NCBI RefSeq assembly: GCF_002374835.1
Contig: NZ_NWVD01000009.1
Coordinates: 46,035 to 110,034 of the forward strand
Direction: 5' to 3'
DNA length: 64,000 nt
Source of the DNA: Sphingomonas ginsenosidimutans
Lineage (GTDB): Bacteria; Pseudomonadota; Alphaproteobacteria; Sphingomonadales; Sphingomonadaceae
A program made the translations under genes and the position numbers. Within the stretch, counting starts at the first letter, position 1. Every line of letters begins with the position of its first letter. Below, piece after piece: positions 20,973 through 30,663 of the stretch. Below the pieces are notes generated by a model. It made no database searches. It saw nothing but the letters and a program-made list of their open reading frames with translations, and was not told the DNA's origin.

Positions 20973-22328
20973 ATGAGACAGCGCCTCTACGCCGGCCAAA
21001 CGTTGCGCGACCTGCGCCGCGCGGCGCACCTGAACCAGCGCGCGATGGCGGCGCGGCTGGGGGTGTCGGTCAGCTACCTTTCGCAGCTGGAAAGCGACAC
21101 GCGCCCGCTGACCGCCGCGGTCACCGCCGCGTTGGCGCAGCACTTCCCCGCCGCGCTGGCGGGGATCGAGGGCGAGGCGCCCGCGCGCCGGCTCGCGGCA
21201 CTGGGCCATGCGCTCGCCGACCCGGCGGTCGCGCCGCTGCCGCCCGAGGCGGTCGCGCAGCTCGCCAGCGAGCAGCCCGACCTCGCCGACCGCCTGATCG
21301 CGCTGCACGCCGCCAAGCGCGCCGCGGAGGAGCGCGTTGCGCTGGCGGAGGAAGCGATGACCGCGGGGGTCGGCGCGCGTCTGCCGTGGGAGGCGGTGCG
21401 CGACTGGTTCCACGAAGCCGGCAACTACGTCGACCCGCTCGACCGCGCGGGGGAGGCGCTGGCGGAACAGGACCGGCCCGCCGCGCTGCTGGCGGCGCGC
21501 GGCATCCGCATCGCCACCGACGCCGACGAGGACGCGCCGCTGGCGCAGTTCGCCGGCGCGACGCTGACGCTCAACGCCGCGCTTCCGGAGGAAAGCCGCC
21601 GCTTCCTGATCGCGCACCGGCTAGCCGCGCTGGCCTTCGCCGACACGATCGAGGCGATCGTCGCCGCCGCGCCGCTCGCCCAGCCGGAGGCGCGGCGGCT
21701 GCTGGCGATCGGGCTGGCCAATTACGCGGCCGGTGCGCTGGTCATGCCGTATCGCGCCTTCCGGGCGGAGGCGCGGCGGCTGCGCCACGACATCGACCGG
21801 CTGTCGCGGCGCTTCGCCGTCAGCTTCGAACAGGCGTGCCACCGGCTGTCGACACTGCAACGCCCCGGCGATGCGGGAATCCCCTTCTATTTCTGCCGCA
21901 TCGACATGGCGGGGAACATCACCAAGCGCCATTCGGCGACGCGGCTCCAGTTCGCGCGCTTCGGCGGCGCCTGCCCGCTGTGGCACGTCCACGAAGCGGT
22001 CGCGATCCCCGACCGGATCCTGGTGCAGCACGCCGAGACGCCCGATGGCGTACGCTATATCTCGATGGCCAAGGGGCTGGTGAAGCCGTCCGGCCGCTTC
22101 GCACGCGCGCCGCGCCGCTATGCCGTGGCGCTGGGGTGCGAGGCGGTTCATGCCGCCGACTTCGTCTATGCCGACGCGGTCGACCGCGCCGGGCCGCCGA
22201 CCCCGATCGGCATCAGCTGCCGCCTGTGCCCGCGCACCGACTGCGACCAGCGCGCCTTCCCCCCCACCGACCGCGCGATCGCGGTGGAGGGCGAGGTGCG
22301 CGGCGTGGTGCCGTACCGGGTGGTGTGA
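20973..22328 (+). CDS. pccR: Short-chain fatty acyl-CoA regulator (ScfR/PccR/RamB family)
   Basis: A 451-residue transcriptional regulator. An N-terminal XRE-type helix-turn-helix ([39 protein letters not shown]) is followed by a central region containing an IrrE/peptidase-like module ([13 protein letters not shown]). The C-terminal domain, typical of ScfR proteins, carries Cys-rich pieces ([35 protein letters not shown]). PccR of Rhodobacter sphaeroides, of this family, activates propionyl-CoA carboxylase genes. The divergent position next to pccB supports that role here. The ATG at 20973 is the first Met before the HTH. Confidence 0.85.
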   Translation: MRQRLYAGQTLRDLRRAAHLNQRAMAARLGVSVSYLSQLESDTRPLTAAVTAALAQHFPAALAGIEGEAPARRLAALGHALADPAVAPLPPEAVAQLASEQPDLADRLIALHAAKRAAEERVALAEEAMTAGVGARLPWEAVRDWFHEAGNYVDPLDRAGEALAEQDRPAALLAARGIRIATDADEDAPLAQFAGATLTLNAALPEESRRFLIAHRLAALAFADTIEAIVAAAPLAQPEARRLLAIGLANYAAGALVMPYRAFRAEARRLRHDIDRLSRRFAVSFEQACHRLSTLQRPGDAGIPFYFCRIDMAGNITKRHSATRLQFARFGGACPLWHVHEAVAIPDRILVQHAETPDGVRYISMAKGLVKPSGRFARAPRRYAVALGCEAVHAADFVYADAVDRAGPPTPIGISCRLCPRTDCDQRAFPPTDRAIAVEGEVRGVVPYRVV

Positions 22329-22335
22329 GCGGTCG

Positions 22336-25080
22336 TCACGCCGCCTCCTCGTACGGCACCCCCGCCGCCGCGGCGAGGAGGCGCTTTTCGAGCGTCTTGA
22401 GCCGGGCGCCGGGGGCCAGTTTGTCGCCGGTCAGGTCGGTCAGGTAGAAGGTGTCGACCGCGCGCTCGCCATAGGTGGCAACGTGCGCGCTGTGGATCGT
22501 CACCTTCGACACGAACAGCGCATAGGCCAGCTGGTTGAGCAGCGCCGGGCGATCGCGCGCCGCCACCTCCACCACGGTGAAGCGGTTCGACGCCTTGTTG
22601 TCGATCAGCACCGACGGTTCGATGCGGAAGGCGTCGGCGCGGGTGCGCGGCAGCGCCTTGGCCTTCAGCCGGTCGGTCATCTTGCCGCGCCCGGCCAGCG
22701 CATCCTCGATCGCCTTGGTCAGGCGGCCGAGCTGGTCCGCCTCGTCGAACGGGCGGCCGAGCGGATCCTGGACCAGGAAATTGTCGAGCGCCATGCCGTC
22801 GCGCGTCGTGTGGATGCGCGCGTCGATGATGTTGCCGCCCGCGACATGGATCGCGCCGGCGATGCGGCTGAACAGCCCGGGATGGTCGGCGGCATAGACG
22901 GTGACCAGCGTCGCGCCGCGATCGGGATAGACCTGCGCGTCGATCGACAGTAACGCATCGCCGGCCGCCGACACGAAGGCGGCGTTGTGCGCCAGCACGT
23001 CGGCGGGCTCGGCGATCCAGTACGCCTCCGGCATGCGGTGCGCGTAATCGGCGAGCGTCGCGGCATCCCAGCCCATCGCGTTGGCGACGCCCTGCTGCCG
23101 CGCCGCGATCCGTTCCGTGCGCCCCTTCTGCTTGTGCCCCAGCCGCAGCACTTCCTCCGACCGGTCGAACAGGTCGTCGAGCAGCTGCCCCTTCCACCCG
23201 TTCCACGTCCCCGGCCCGACCGCGCAGATATCCACCACGGTCAGCACCAGCAGCAGTCGCAGGCGCTCCGGACTTTGCACCACCTCGGCGAAGTCGAGGA
23301 TCGTCTTGAAATCGGTCAGGTCGCGCTTGAACGCGGTGTGCGACATCAGCAGGTGGTGCCGGACCAGCCAGGCGACCGTCTCGGTCTCCGCCGCGGTCAG
23401 CCCGAAGCGCGGGCACACCCGTTCGGCCACCTCCGCGCCCAGGATCGAATGATCGCCGCCGCGCCCCTTGGCGATATCGTGCAGCAGCACCGCGACATAC
23501 AGCACGCGGCGCGACACGATCTGCTCCATCATCGCGCTGGCCAGCACATGGTCGTTGCGCGATTCGCCCTTCTCCATCCGCGACAGGAGTCCGATCGCGC
23601 GGATCGTATGTTCGTCCACCGTGTAATGGTGGTACATGTCGAACTGCATCTGCGCGACGACGCGCGCGAAATCGGGCAGGAAGCGGCCCAGCACCCCGGT
23701 CTCGTTCATCCAGCGCAGCACCAGCTCGGGATCGTTGCGGCTGGTCAGCACGTCGAGGAACAGCGCGTTGGCGCGCGCGTCGCGGCGCACCGTCGCGGCC
23801 AGCCGCGCATCGCGGGTGGCGCAGCGCAGCGCCAGCGGGTGGATTTCCATGCGCCGTTCCGCCGCCAGCGCGAACACCTCCAGCAGGCGCACCGGATCGT
23901 CCTGGAAGAAGGTATCGTCGGGCAGCGCGATCCGCCCGCGATCGACGGTGAAGCCGTTCAGCTTCTGCGGCGCACGGCGCAGCCGCGGCAGGCCGTAGCG
24001 GCGGCGGGCGGCGAATTTCTCGTCCAGATGCGCCAGGAACAGCCCGGTCAGCGAGCCGACCGCCTTGGCCTGGATGAAGTAGAATTGCATGAACCGTTCG
24101 ACCGCGGACTTGCCGGGGCGCGCGGCGTAGCGCATCCGCTCGGCGATCTCGCGCTGATAGTCGAAGGTCAGCCGGTCCTCCGCCCGCCCCGCGATCAGGT
24201 GCAGGTGGCAGCGCACCGCCCACAGGAAATTGTCCGCGCGGTGGAAGGCGCGATATTCGTCCGGGGTGAACAGCCCGACGTCGACCAGCTGCGCGGCGCG
24301 ATTGACGTCGTAGACGTACTTGCCGATCCAGAACAGCGCATGGAGATCGCGCAGCGCGCCCTTCCCCTCCTTCACATTGGGTTCGACGACGTAGCGCGTG
24401 TCGCCCATGCGAAGGTGCCGGGCGTCGCGCTCGGCCAGCTTGTCGGCGATGAACTGGCGCTCGGTACCGTGGCGCACGTCGTCGCGGAAACGGCGCGCGG
24501 CATCGGCGTACAGCGCCTCGTCCCCCCAGACGAACCGCCCCTCCAGCAACGCGGTGCGCACCGTCACGTCGCCGCGCGCCTCGCGCACCATATCGTCGAG
24601 CGAGCGGCTGGAATGGCCGATCTTCAGCCCCAGATCCCACAGGGTGTAGAGCATCGATTCGATCGCCTGCTCGGCCCAGGGGGTCTGTTTCCACGGCGTG
24701 ACGAATCCGATGTCGACATCGGAAAAGGGCGCCATCTCGCCCCGGCCATAGCCGCCGACCGCGATCAGCAGCAGCCGCTCGGCGGCGGTCGGGTTGCTGC
24801 GCGGATAGAGCCGCTGCGTCGTGAAATCGGCCAGCGCGACCAGCAGCTTGTCGACCAGATAGGCCTGGGCGTTGGCCGCCTCAATCCCGCGCGTCGGGTG
24901 CGTTTCCAGCCGCCGCGCGATCTCCGCGCGCCCGTCGTCCAATGCGGCGCGCAGGATCACGCCCGCCGCGCGGCGCGCCGCCGCCTTGTCATGCGGGTCG
25001 ATCGCGGCGAGCCGCTCGGCCAGGACACGCCCGTCGACGATCGACCGGCGATGGGAAAGATGATCGAAACGCCCGCTCAT
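22336..25080 (-). CDS. glnD: Bifunctional [protein-PII] uridylyltransferase/uridylyl-removing enzyme
   Basis: This 914-residue nitrogen-status sensor uridylylates or deuridylylates PII proteins in response to glutamine. The nucleotidyltransferase domain has GGYGRGEMAPFSDVD near residue 105. A GlnE-like linker follows (VEPNVKEGKGALRDLHALFWI), then the HD domain (LHDIAKGRGGDHSILGAEVA). Two ACT domains end the protein (TLVTVYAADHPGLFSRIAGAIH and TVVEVAARDRPALLNQLAYALF). ATG 25080 (MSGRFDHLS) gives the normal N-terminus. The length and all four domains are intact. Confidence 0.95.
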   Translation of the reverse strand: MSGRFDHLSHRRSIVDGRVLAERLAAIDPHDKAAARRAAGVILRAALDDGRAEIARRLETHPTRGIEAANAQAYLVDKLLVALADFTTQRLYPRSNPTAAERLLLIAVGGYGRGEMAPFSDVDIGFVTPWKQTPWAEQAIESMLYTLWDLGLKIGHSSRSLDDMVREARGDVTVRTALLEGRFVWGDEALYADAARRFRDDVRHGTERQFIADKLAERDARHLRMGDTRYVVEPNVKEGKGALRDLHALFWIGKYVYDVNRAAQLVDVGLFTPDEYRAFHRADNFLWAVRCHLHLIAGRAEDRLTFDYQREIAERMRYAARPGKSAVERFMQFYFIQAKAVGSLTGLFLAHLDEKFAARRRYGLPRLRRAPQKLNGFTVDRGRIALPDDTFFQDDPVRLLEVFALAAERRMEIHPLALRCATRDARLAATVRRDARANALFLDVLTSRNDPELVLRWMNETGVLGRFLPDFARVVAQMQFDMYHHYTVDEHTIRAIGLLSRMEKGESRNDHVLASAMMEQIVSRRVLYVAVLLHDIAKGRGGDHSILGAEVAERVCPRFGLTAAETETVAWLVRHHLLMSHTAFKRDLTDFKTILDFAEVVQSPERLRLLLVLTVVDICAVGPGTWNGWKGQLLDDLFDRSEEVLRLGHKQKGRTERIAARQQGVANAMGWDAATLADYAHRMPEAYWIAEPADVLAHNAAFVSAAGDALLSIDAQVYPDRGATLVTVYAADHPGLFSRIAGAIHVAGGNIIDARIHTTRDGMALDNFLVQDPLGRPFDEADQLGRLTKAIEDALAGRGKMTDRLKAKALPRTRADAFRIEPSVLIDNKASNRFTVVEVAARDRPALLNQLAYALFVSKVTIHSAHVATYGERAVDTFYLTDLTGDKLAPGARLKTLEKRLLAAAAGVPYEEAA

Positions 25081-25121
25081 CGTGCCGCCATAAGCGATCG
25101 GGCGCGCGGCGTCGAACCCCG

Positions 25122-25143
25122 CCAATGTTGCGAATGTTGAGAC
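25122..25143 (-). promoter_or_regulatory. Tandem CAACATT direct repeat upstream of glnD
   Basis: On the minus strand this reads GTCTCAACATTCGCAACATT followed by GG. It lies 42-63 bases upstream of the glnD start and is identical over 20 bases to the element before xdhC, in the same orientation to the downstream gene. It is a candidate promoter or operator element. Confidence 0.4.
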
Positions 25144-25292
25144 GATCGCACCCTTTCTCCACCAACCGCCGCCGCCCCGGCGCCGCCCGTCGCGCGGCAT
25201 AATGGCCGGCGGGGATGTAGGACAGCGCCGGGCCGCCGCCATTGCAGGACGACGATCTCGCGCGGCCCGCGTCCTTCCGCTAGGCTGGCGCC

Positions 25293-26420
25293 ATGGCGAC
25301 ACGAGAGCGACAGGCGCAGCGCGCGCAGGCGGGATGGGCGGCGTGGCAGCGCGGCGAGGCGCTGGTGGCGCGCGACGCCTTCGAGGAGGTGGCCGCCGCC
25401 GGGGTGGCGACGCCGCAATTGTGGCTACTGCTGGCGCAGGCGCGCGCGGTGACGGGGGCGGAGCGCGCGGCGGTGGCGGGCGCGCTGGACCAGGTGCTGG
25501 CGGTCGAACCGTTCAACCTCCACGCGCTGGTGCTGCGCGGCGACCATGCCGAGGACGATCGCGCCGCCTGTTCCTTCTACGGGCTGGCGCTGTCGCGCGC
25601 CAGCGAGGCGGAGCGCCGCCAGCCGATGCTGGTGGAGGCGCAGGCGCGACTGGCGGCGGCGTCGGCGCGCTTTTCCGACCATCTGCGCGCGCAGGTGGCG
25701 CAAACGGATGCCGGGCCGCGCTTTGCCGAGGCGGTGGCGCTGGTGACCGGCGAGAAGCAATTGTACCTGCAACAGCCGACCAGCTTCTTCTTCCCCGGCC
25801 TGCCGCATCGGCAGTTCTTCGACGCGGGCGAGTTCGACTGGGCGCCCGCGTTGACCGCGGCCGCGCCGGCGATCCGGGCGGAGCTGGACGCGCTGATCGC
25901 CAGCGGGACGGGCGCGCAACCCTATGTGCAAAGCGATGCACGGCGCGCGAACCGCGGCCACGCCTTGCTCGACGATGCCCGGTGGAGCGCGTTCCATCTG
26001 ATCGAGAATGGCGCGCCGCATCCGCTCAACGCCACGCGCTGCCCCGCCACGCTGGCGGCGCTGACGCAGGCGCCGTTGCCGAACATCCCCGGCCGGTCGC
26101 CGATGGCGCTGTTCTCGGTCCTTCAACCGCACACCCACATCCCGCCGCACAACGGGATGCTCAACACCCGGCTGATCGTCCATCTGCCGCTGATCGTCCC
26201 CGACGGCTGCCGCCTGCGCGTGGGGAATGACGAACGCGCGGTGCGCGCAGGCGAGTTGATGATCTTCGACGATTCGATCGAGCATGAGGCGTGGAACGAC
26301 AGCGACGACGGGCGCGTCGTCCTGCTGTTCGAGGTGTGGCGTCCGGAGCTGAGCGCGGCGGAGCGCGATGCGCTGACCACGCTGTTCGGGGCGATCGGGG
26401 TGTATCAGGGCGGGCAGTAG
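25293..26420 (+). CDS. Aspartyl/asparaginyl beta-hydroxylase-domain protein with N-terminal helical repeats
   Basis: A 375-residue protein. The N-terminal 150 residues are Ala-rich helices resembling TPR-like repeats (AFEEVAAAGVATPQLWLLLAQA, ALDQVLAVEPFNLHALVLRGD). The C-terminal half is an Asp/Asn hydroxylase-type cupin: HTHIPPHNGMLNTRLIVHLPL provides the first iron His and the 2-oxoglutarate-binding Arg region, and IFDDSIEHEAWND the second His. Members are Fe(II)/2-oxoglutarate oxygenases acting on proteins or peptides. The target is unknown. It is divergent from glnD and ends convergently towards mutS. Confidence 0.8.
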   Translation: MATRERQAQRAQAGWAAWQRGEALVARDAFEEVAAAGVATPQLWLLLAQARAVTGAERAAVAGALDQVLAVEPFNLHALVLRGDHAEDDRAACSFYGLALSRASEAERRQPMLVEAQARLAAASARFSDHLRAQVAQTDAGPRFAEAVALVTGEKQLYLQQPTSFFFPGLPHRQFFDAGEFDWAPALTAAAPAIRAELDALIASGTGAQPYVQSDARRANRGHALLDDARWSAFHLIENGAPHPLNATRCPATLAALTQAPLPNIPGRSPMALFSVLQPHTHIPPHNGMLNTRLIVHLPLIVPDGCRLRVGNDERAVRAGELMIFDDSIEHEAWNDSDDGRVVLLFEVWRPELSAAERDALTTLFGAIGVYQGGQ

Positions 26421-26474
26421 GCGCGGGGCGGATCACCCTTACCCTTCCCATCCGGCTGCGCCGGGCGGGCCCCT

Positions 26475-26497
26475 TCCCTCTCCCGGCGGGAGAGGGA
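26475..26497. terminator. Hairpin between convergent hydroxylase and mutS genes
   Basis: TCCCTCTCCC-GGC-GGGAGAGGGA forms a perfect 10-bp stem in the 123-base gap between two convergent genes. The flanks also pair (CACCCTTACCCTTCC with GGAAGGGTGAGGG). There is no T-run, so it may be a bidirectional terminator-like or repeat element. Confidence 0.5.
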
Positions 26498-26543
26498 GGG
26501 AGGCGCGCAGCGCCGGAAGGGTGAGGGCGAGGCGATACCGCCC

Positions 26544-29150
26544 CTACCCCTCCCCGCCCGTCTCCCGCGCGAGCGCCTTCAGCCGGTACAGCGTGTCGAG
26601 CGCCTCGCGCGGGGTCAGCGCGTCGACGTCGATCGCCTCCACCTCGGCGCGGATCGCGTCGCATGCTTCCTCCTCGGCCTGCACGGCGGCGGCGAACAGC
26701 GGCAGGTCGTCCAGCCCGGCGGCCAGCCCGCCGGTCTTGGCGCGGCCCGCCTCCAGCTTGGCCAGCACCGCCTTGGCGCGCTGCACCGTGGCGGGCGGCA
26801 TCCCCGCCAGCCGCGCGACCGCGAGGCCATAGCTGCGATCGGCGGGGCCGTCCGCCAGTTCGTGGAGCAGCACCAGCTCGCCCTTCCACTCACGCGCGCG
26901 GACGTGGTGGAGGCTGAGCGCGTCGCAGCGTTCGGCCAGCCGCGTCAGTTCGTGGTAATGGGTCGCGAACAGGCAGCGGCAGCGATTGTCCTCGTGGATC
27001 GCCTCCACCACCGCCCAGGCGATGGCGAGGCCGTCGTAGGTGGAGGTGCCGCGGCCGACCTCGTCGAGGATCACGAAGCTGTCGGGAGTCGCCTGTGCCA
27101 GGATCGCGGCGGTCTCGACCATCTCGACCATGAAGGTGGAGCGGCCGCGCGCCAGATTGTCCGACGCGCCGACGCGGCTGAACAGCCGGTCGACCAGCCC
27201 CAGCCGCGCGGCGACAGCGGGGACGTAGCTGCCCGCCTGCGCCAGCACCGCGATCAGCGCATTCTGCCGCAGGAAGGTCGACTTGCCGCCCATGTTCGGC
27301 CCCGTCACCAGCCACAGGCGCGACCGGTCGCCCAGCACGCAATCGTTGGCGACGAAGCGGTCGCCGGATCGCGCCAGCGCCGCCTCCACCACCGGATGGC
27401 GGCCCTCGCGCACCTCGAAGCACGGCGTGTCGGCGAAGGTCGGGCGCGCCCACGCCCCCTCCACCGCGCGTTCCGCCAGCGCGGCGGCGACGTCGATCCG
27501 CGCCAGCGCGTCGGCAGTGGCGGCGATCGCGTCGCGCGAGGCGAGCGCGGTAGCGACCAGCTCCTCCAGATGCGCCGCCTCCGCCGCCAGCGCATGGGCG
27601 CCCGCCTGCGTCACGCTGGTGGCGACATCGTGCAGTTCGGGCGCGTTGAAGCGGACCACCCCGGCCAGCGTCTGGCGGTGGGTGAAGCCCGAATCGGCGC
27701 GCATCAGCGGATCGGCGGCCCTGGCGGGCACCTCGATATGGTAGCCGAGCACGCCGTTGTGGCGGATCTTGAGCGTGGCGATGCCGGTGCGGTCGCGGAA
27801 CGTCGCCTCCAGCGCGGCGATCGCGCGGCGCCCGCCGCTGCCGGTTTCGCGCAGGGCATCGAGCGCGGCGTCATAGCCCGCCGCGATATAGCCGCCGTCC
27901 GACGCCTCGATCGGCGGGGCGGGCACCAGCGCCCGCTTGAGCAGATCGATCAACGCGCCGTGCCCGCGCAGCCGCGGCACCAGATCGGCGAGCAGCGCGG
28001 GCGGCGTGTCGATCGCGCCCAGCCGGTCGCCGAGCGCCCAGGCCCCGTCCAGCCCGTCGCGCAGCTGCGCCAGATCGCGCGGGCCCCCGCGCCCCGCCGC
28101 CAGCCGCCCCAGCGCGCGGCCGATATCGGGCAGCGCGCGCAAGGCGGCGCGCACGCGGTCGCGCACGGCCGCATCGTCGTGGAACAGCGCGACCAGCGCC
28201 AGCCGCGCCTCGATCGCAGGTCGCGCCATCAGCGGCGCGCCGATGTCCGCCGCCAGCAATCGCGCGCCCGCGCCGGTGACGGTACGGTCGACCGCGTCGA
28301 GCAGGCTGCCCTTGCGCGCGCCCCCTTGCGTCGCGGTCAGCTCCAGGCTCTCGCGCGTGGCCGCGTCGATCGCCATCGCCTCGCGCGCGGCGAGCAGCAC
28401 CGGCGGGCGCAGGAACGGCAATTGCCCCTTGGCGGTGTGATCGAGGTAAGCGACCAGCCCGCCCGCCGCCGCCAGCGCGGCGCGCCCGAACGTGCCGAAC
28501 CCGTCGAGCGTCGCGACCCCGAACAATCGCTTCAGCCGCGCCTCACCCGCGGCGCTGTCGAAATCGGCGCGCGGGCGCCACACGGTCGCGGGCGCATCGC
28601 TGCCGTCGGCGGCGACCACCTCTGCCGCGGCCAGCCGGGCCAGTTCCGCACCCAGCCCGGCGGGGTCGCAGGCGATCACCTCGAACCGGCCCGTGGATAC
28701 GTCGGCGGCGGCCAGTGCGATCTCGCCGCCCGCCTCACCCACCGCGACGCACCAGTTGGCGGCGCGCGCGTCGAGCAGCGCCTCCTCCGTCAGCGTGCCG
28801 GCGGTGACGACGCGGACGATCGCACGGTTGACCAGCGCCTTCGACCCGCGCGCCTTGCGCGCCGCCTCGGGCGTTTCGGTCTGTTCGGCGATCGCGACGC
28901 GGTGCCCGGCCTTGATGAGGCGTTGCAGATAGGCGGTCGCGGCATGGACGGGGACGCCGCACATCGGCACCTTTTCCCCGGCATGTTCGCCGCGCGCGGT
29001 CAGCGCGATGTCCAGCACCTGCGCGGCGATGCGCGCGTCGTCGAAGAACAGTTCGAAGAAATCGCCCATGCGGTAGAACAGCAGGCAATCCTGCGCCTCC
29101 GCCTTCAGCGCGTGATATTGCGCCATCATCGGGGTGGGGGTGTCGGCCAT
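26544..29150 (-). CDS. mutS: DNA mismatch repair protein MutS
   Basis: An 868-residue mismatch-recognition ATPase. The mismatch-binding N-terminus contains DCLLFYRMGDFFELFFDDA, whose GDFFE segment holds the Phe-x-Glu-type mismatch contact. Connector, core and clamp domains follow. The ATPase has Walker A GPNMGGKSTFLRQNALI, Walker B VILDEVGRGTSTYDG and CLFATHYHELTRLAE. The ATG at 29150 is chosen because it starts MADTPTPMMAQYHALK at normal spacing from the domain. The gene looks intact. Confidence 0.96.
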   Translation of the reverse strand: MADTPTPMMAQYHALKAEAQDCLLFYRMGDFFELFFDDARIAAQVLDIALTARGEHAGEKVPMCGVPVHAATAYLQRLIKAGHRVAIAEQTETPEAARKARGSKALVNRAIVRVVTAGTLTEEALLDARAANWCVAVGEAGGEIALAAADVSTGRFEVIACDPAGLGAELARLAAAEVVAADGSDAPATVWRPRADFDSAAGEARLKRLFGVATLDGFGTFGRAALAAAGGLVAYLDHTAKGQLPFLRPPVLLAAREAMAIDAATRESLELTATQGGARKGSLLDAVDRTVTGAGARLLAADIGAPLMARPAIEARLALVALFHDDAAVRDRVRAALRALPDIGRALGRLAAGRGGPRDLAQLRDGLDGAWALGDRLGAIDTPPALLADLVPRLRGHGALIDLLKRALVPAPPIEASDGGYIAAGYDAALDALRETGSGGRRAIAALEATFRDRTGIATLKIRHNGVLGYHIEVPARAADPLMRADSGFTHRQTLAGVVRFNAPELHDVATSVTQAGAHALAAEAAHLEELVATALASRDAIAATADALARIDVAAALAERAVEGAWARPTFADTPCFEVREGRHPVVEAALARSGDRFVANDCVLGDRSRLWLVTGPNMGGKSTFLRQNALIAVLAQAGSYVPAVAARLGLVDRLFSRVGASDNLARGRSTFMVEMVETAAILAQATPDSFVILDEVGRGTSTYDGLAIAWAVVEAIHEDNRCRCLFATHYHELTRLAERCDALSLHHVRAREWKGELVLLHELADGPADRSYGLAVARLAGMPPATVQRAKAVLAKLEAGRAKTGGLAAGLDDLPLFAAAVQAEEEACDAIRAEVEAIDVDALTPREALDTLYRLKALARETGGEG

Positions 29151-29261
29151 CGCGGCGGGATAGAGCGGATGGGGTGCCGGTGCAAAGCGAGTGTTCGGGC
29201 CGATGGTTCGGGCGCAAGCGGCGGGACGCGCGGCGCGGCGCGATCCGCTATCGCAGGCGGC

Positions 29262-29759
29262 ATGACGCTTCATTCCGCCCCGTTCGATTCGCCGGTCGGC
29301 ACGCTGACGCTGGTCGCCGACGATGCCGGCCTCACCGCGATCCTGTGGCCCGACGATGCACCCGGGCGGGTGCGGCTGGAGGACATGCGCGACGATCCCT
29401 CGAACCCGGTCCTGTCCGTCACCGCCACGCAGCTGGCCGAGTATTTCGCGGGCGCGCGCACCGCATTCGACCTGCCGCTGACACCGCGCGGCAGCGATTT
29501 CCAGCGCGCGGTGTGGCGCGCGCTGGACGCGATCCCGTTCGGCGAGACGCGCAGCTATGCCGATATCGCGCGCGCGATCGGGCGGCCGGGGGCGGCGCGC
29601 GCGGTGGGCGCGGCGAACGGGCGCAACCCGATCTCGATCGTCACCCCCTGCCACCGCGTCGTCGGCGCGTCGGGCGCGCTGACCGGCTTTGCCGGCGGGC
29701 TGGCGACGAAGGAATGGCTGCTGGCGTGGGAGCGCCGCGGGGCGGTTTCTCAGGGTTGA
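29262..29759 (+). CDS. ogt: Methylated-DNA--[protein]-cysteine S-methyltransferase
   Basis: A 165-residue suicide DNA-repair protein that removes alkyl groups from O6-alkylguanine. The active-site motif is TPCHRVVGASGALTGFAGG, with the acceptor Cys in PCHR. GSDFQRAVWRALDAIPFGETRSYADIA is the DNA-binding helix-turn-helix with its Arg finger region. It is divergent from mutS, so two DNA-repair genes share a 111-base promoter region. Confidence 0.94.
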   Translation: MTLHSAPFDSPVGTLTLVADDAGLTAILWPDDAPGRVRLEDMRDDPSNPVLSVTATQLAEYFAGARTAFDLPLTPRGSDFQRAVWRALDAIPFGETRSYADIARAIGRPGAARAVGAANGRNPISIVTPCHRVVGASGALTGFAGGLATKEWLLAWERRGAVSQG

Positions 29760-29775
29760 TCCAGCAAGCTGGATC
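29758..29775. terminator. Hairpin over the ogt stop codon
   Basis: GATCCAGC-AA-GCTGGATC is a perfect 8-bp inverted repeat overlapping the ogt TGA, between ogt and the convergent DMT transporter gene. There is no clear T-run. It may terminate or protect both transcripts. Confidence 0.4.
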
Positions 29776-29796
29776 GGTGCGTCAGTGGACCGAACC

Positions 29797-30630
29797 TCAG
29801 CGCCTGAGGATCAGCGCGGCGCCGATCAGGATCGCCAGCACCGCGGCAACGCGCCGCGTGTCCACCCGCTCGCGCAGCGCGACGACACCGATCACCAGCG
29901 CGGTGACCATCCCCGTTTCGCGCAGCGCGGCGAGCGGCGCGGTCGGGCCGAGCGCGAAGGCCGACAGGGCAAGGCCATAAGTGACGATCGACAGCGCGCC
30001 GGCCGCCGCGCCGGGGCGCCATTGCGTGCGCAGCTGCCGGAAGATGCGCCCTCGCGACGCCGCGCCGAACATCGCCAGCACCACCGCCCCCATCACGACG
30101 AACAGCCAGACGATATAGCTGCCCGGCGTCGGCGCCGCGCGAACGCCCTGCGCATCGACCACCGTATAGCCCGCGATCGTCAGCCCGGTGAACAGCGACC
30201 AGCCGAGCGCCGCGCCGCCGATATGCCGCCCGACCGCCAGCATCAGCATCGCCGCGACGATCAGCGCGATGCCCGCCACCTGAGCGGGCGTGGCAGGTTC
30301 GCCGAGGATGCCGATCGTCACCAGCGCGGTCACCACCGGCGCGGTGCCGCGCAGCACCGGATAGGCGGCGGTCAGGTCCGCGACCTGATAGGCGCGGATC
30401 AGCGCATAGAGATACACCGCATGCCCCGCCGCGCTGGCCGCCAGCCAGCCCCAGGCACCGTGCGGCAGCGGGACCAGCGCCAGCGCGGGCAGCAGGATGA
30501 TCGCCGCCGCGCCGTCGGTGAAGGCGCGCGCGGCCATCTTGTCGCGCCCGCCCTTCACGATCGCGTTGACGACGGCATGGATCGAGCCGGAAGCGATCAT
30601 CATCGCGGCGGCGAGCGGATAGGCGGACAT
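29797..30630 (-). CDS. EamA/DMT-superfamily transporter
   Basis: A 277-residue membrane protein with about ten hydrophobic helices arranged as two EamA-like halves. Each half has helix-end motifs of drug/metabolite transporters (AYPVLRGTAPVVTALVTIGILGEPATPAQVAGIALI in the first, PLAALRETGMVTALVIGVVALRERVDTRRVAAVLAILIG in the second). The substrate is unknown; these carriers export amino acids, nucleotides or small metabolites. It starts 33 bases before the DNA ligase stop and could share its transcript. Confidence 0.82.
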   Translation of the reverse strand: MSAYPLAAAMMIASGSIHAVVNAIVKGGRDKMAARAFTDGAAAIILLPALALVPLPHGAWGWLAASAAGHAVYLYALIRAYQVADLTAAYPVLRGTAPVVTALVTIGILGEPATPAQVAGIALIVAAMLMLAVGRHIGGAALGWSLFTGLTIAGYTVVDAQGVRAAPTPGSYIVWLFVVMGAVVLAMFGAASRGRIFRQLRTQWRPGAAAGALSIVTYGLALSAFALGPTAPLAALRETGMVTALVIGVVALRERVDTRRVAAVLAILIGAALILRR

Positions 30631-30663
30631 GTCCCGTCCGTAGCGCAGCCGGCAACCCGCGCG

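Noticed and set aside
26862..29261. A long plus-strand frame opposite mutS, continuous with ogt
   Set aside because: mutS on the other strand is complete with all motifs. The ogt protein begins at the ATG at 29262, and the upstream extension is antisense shadow.
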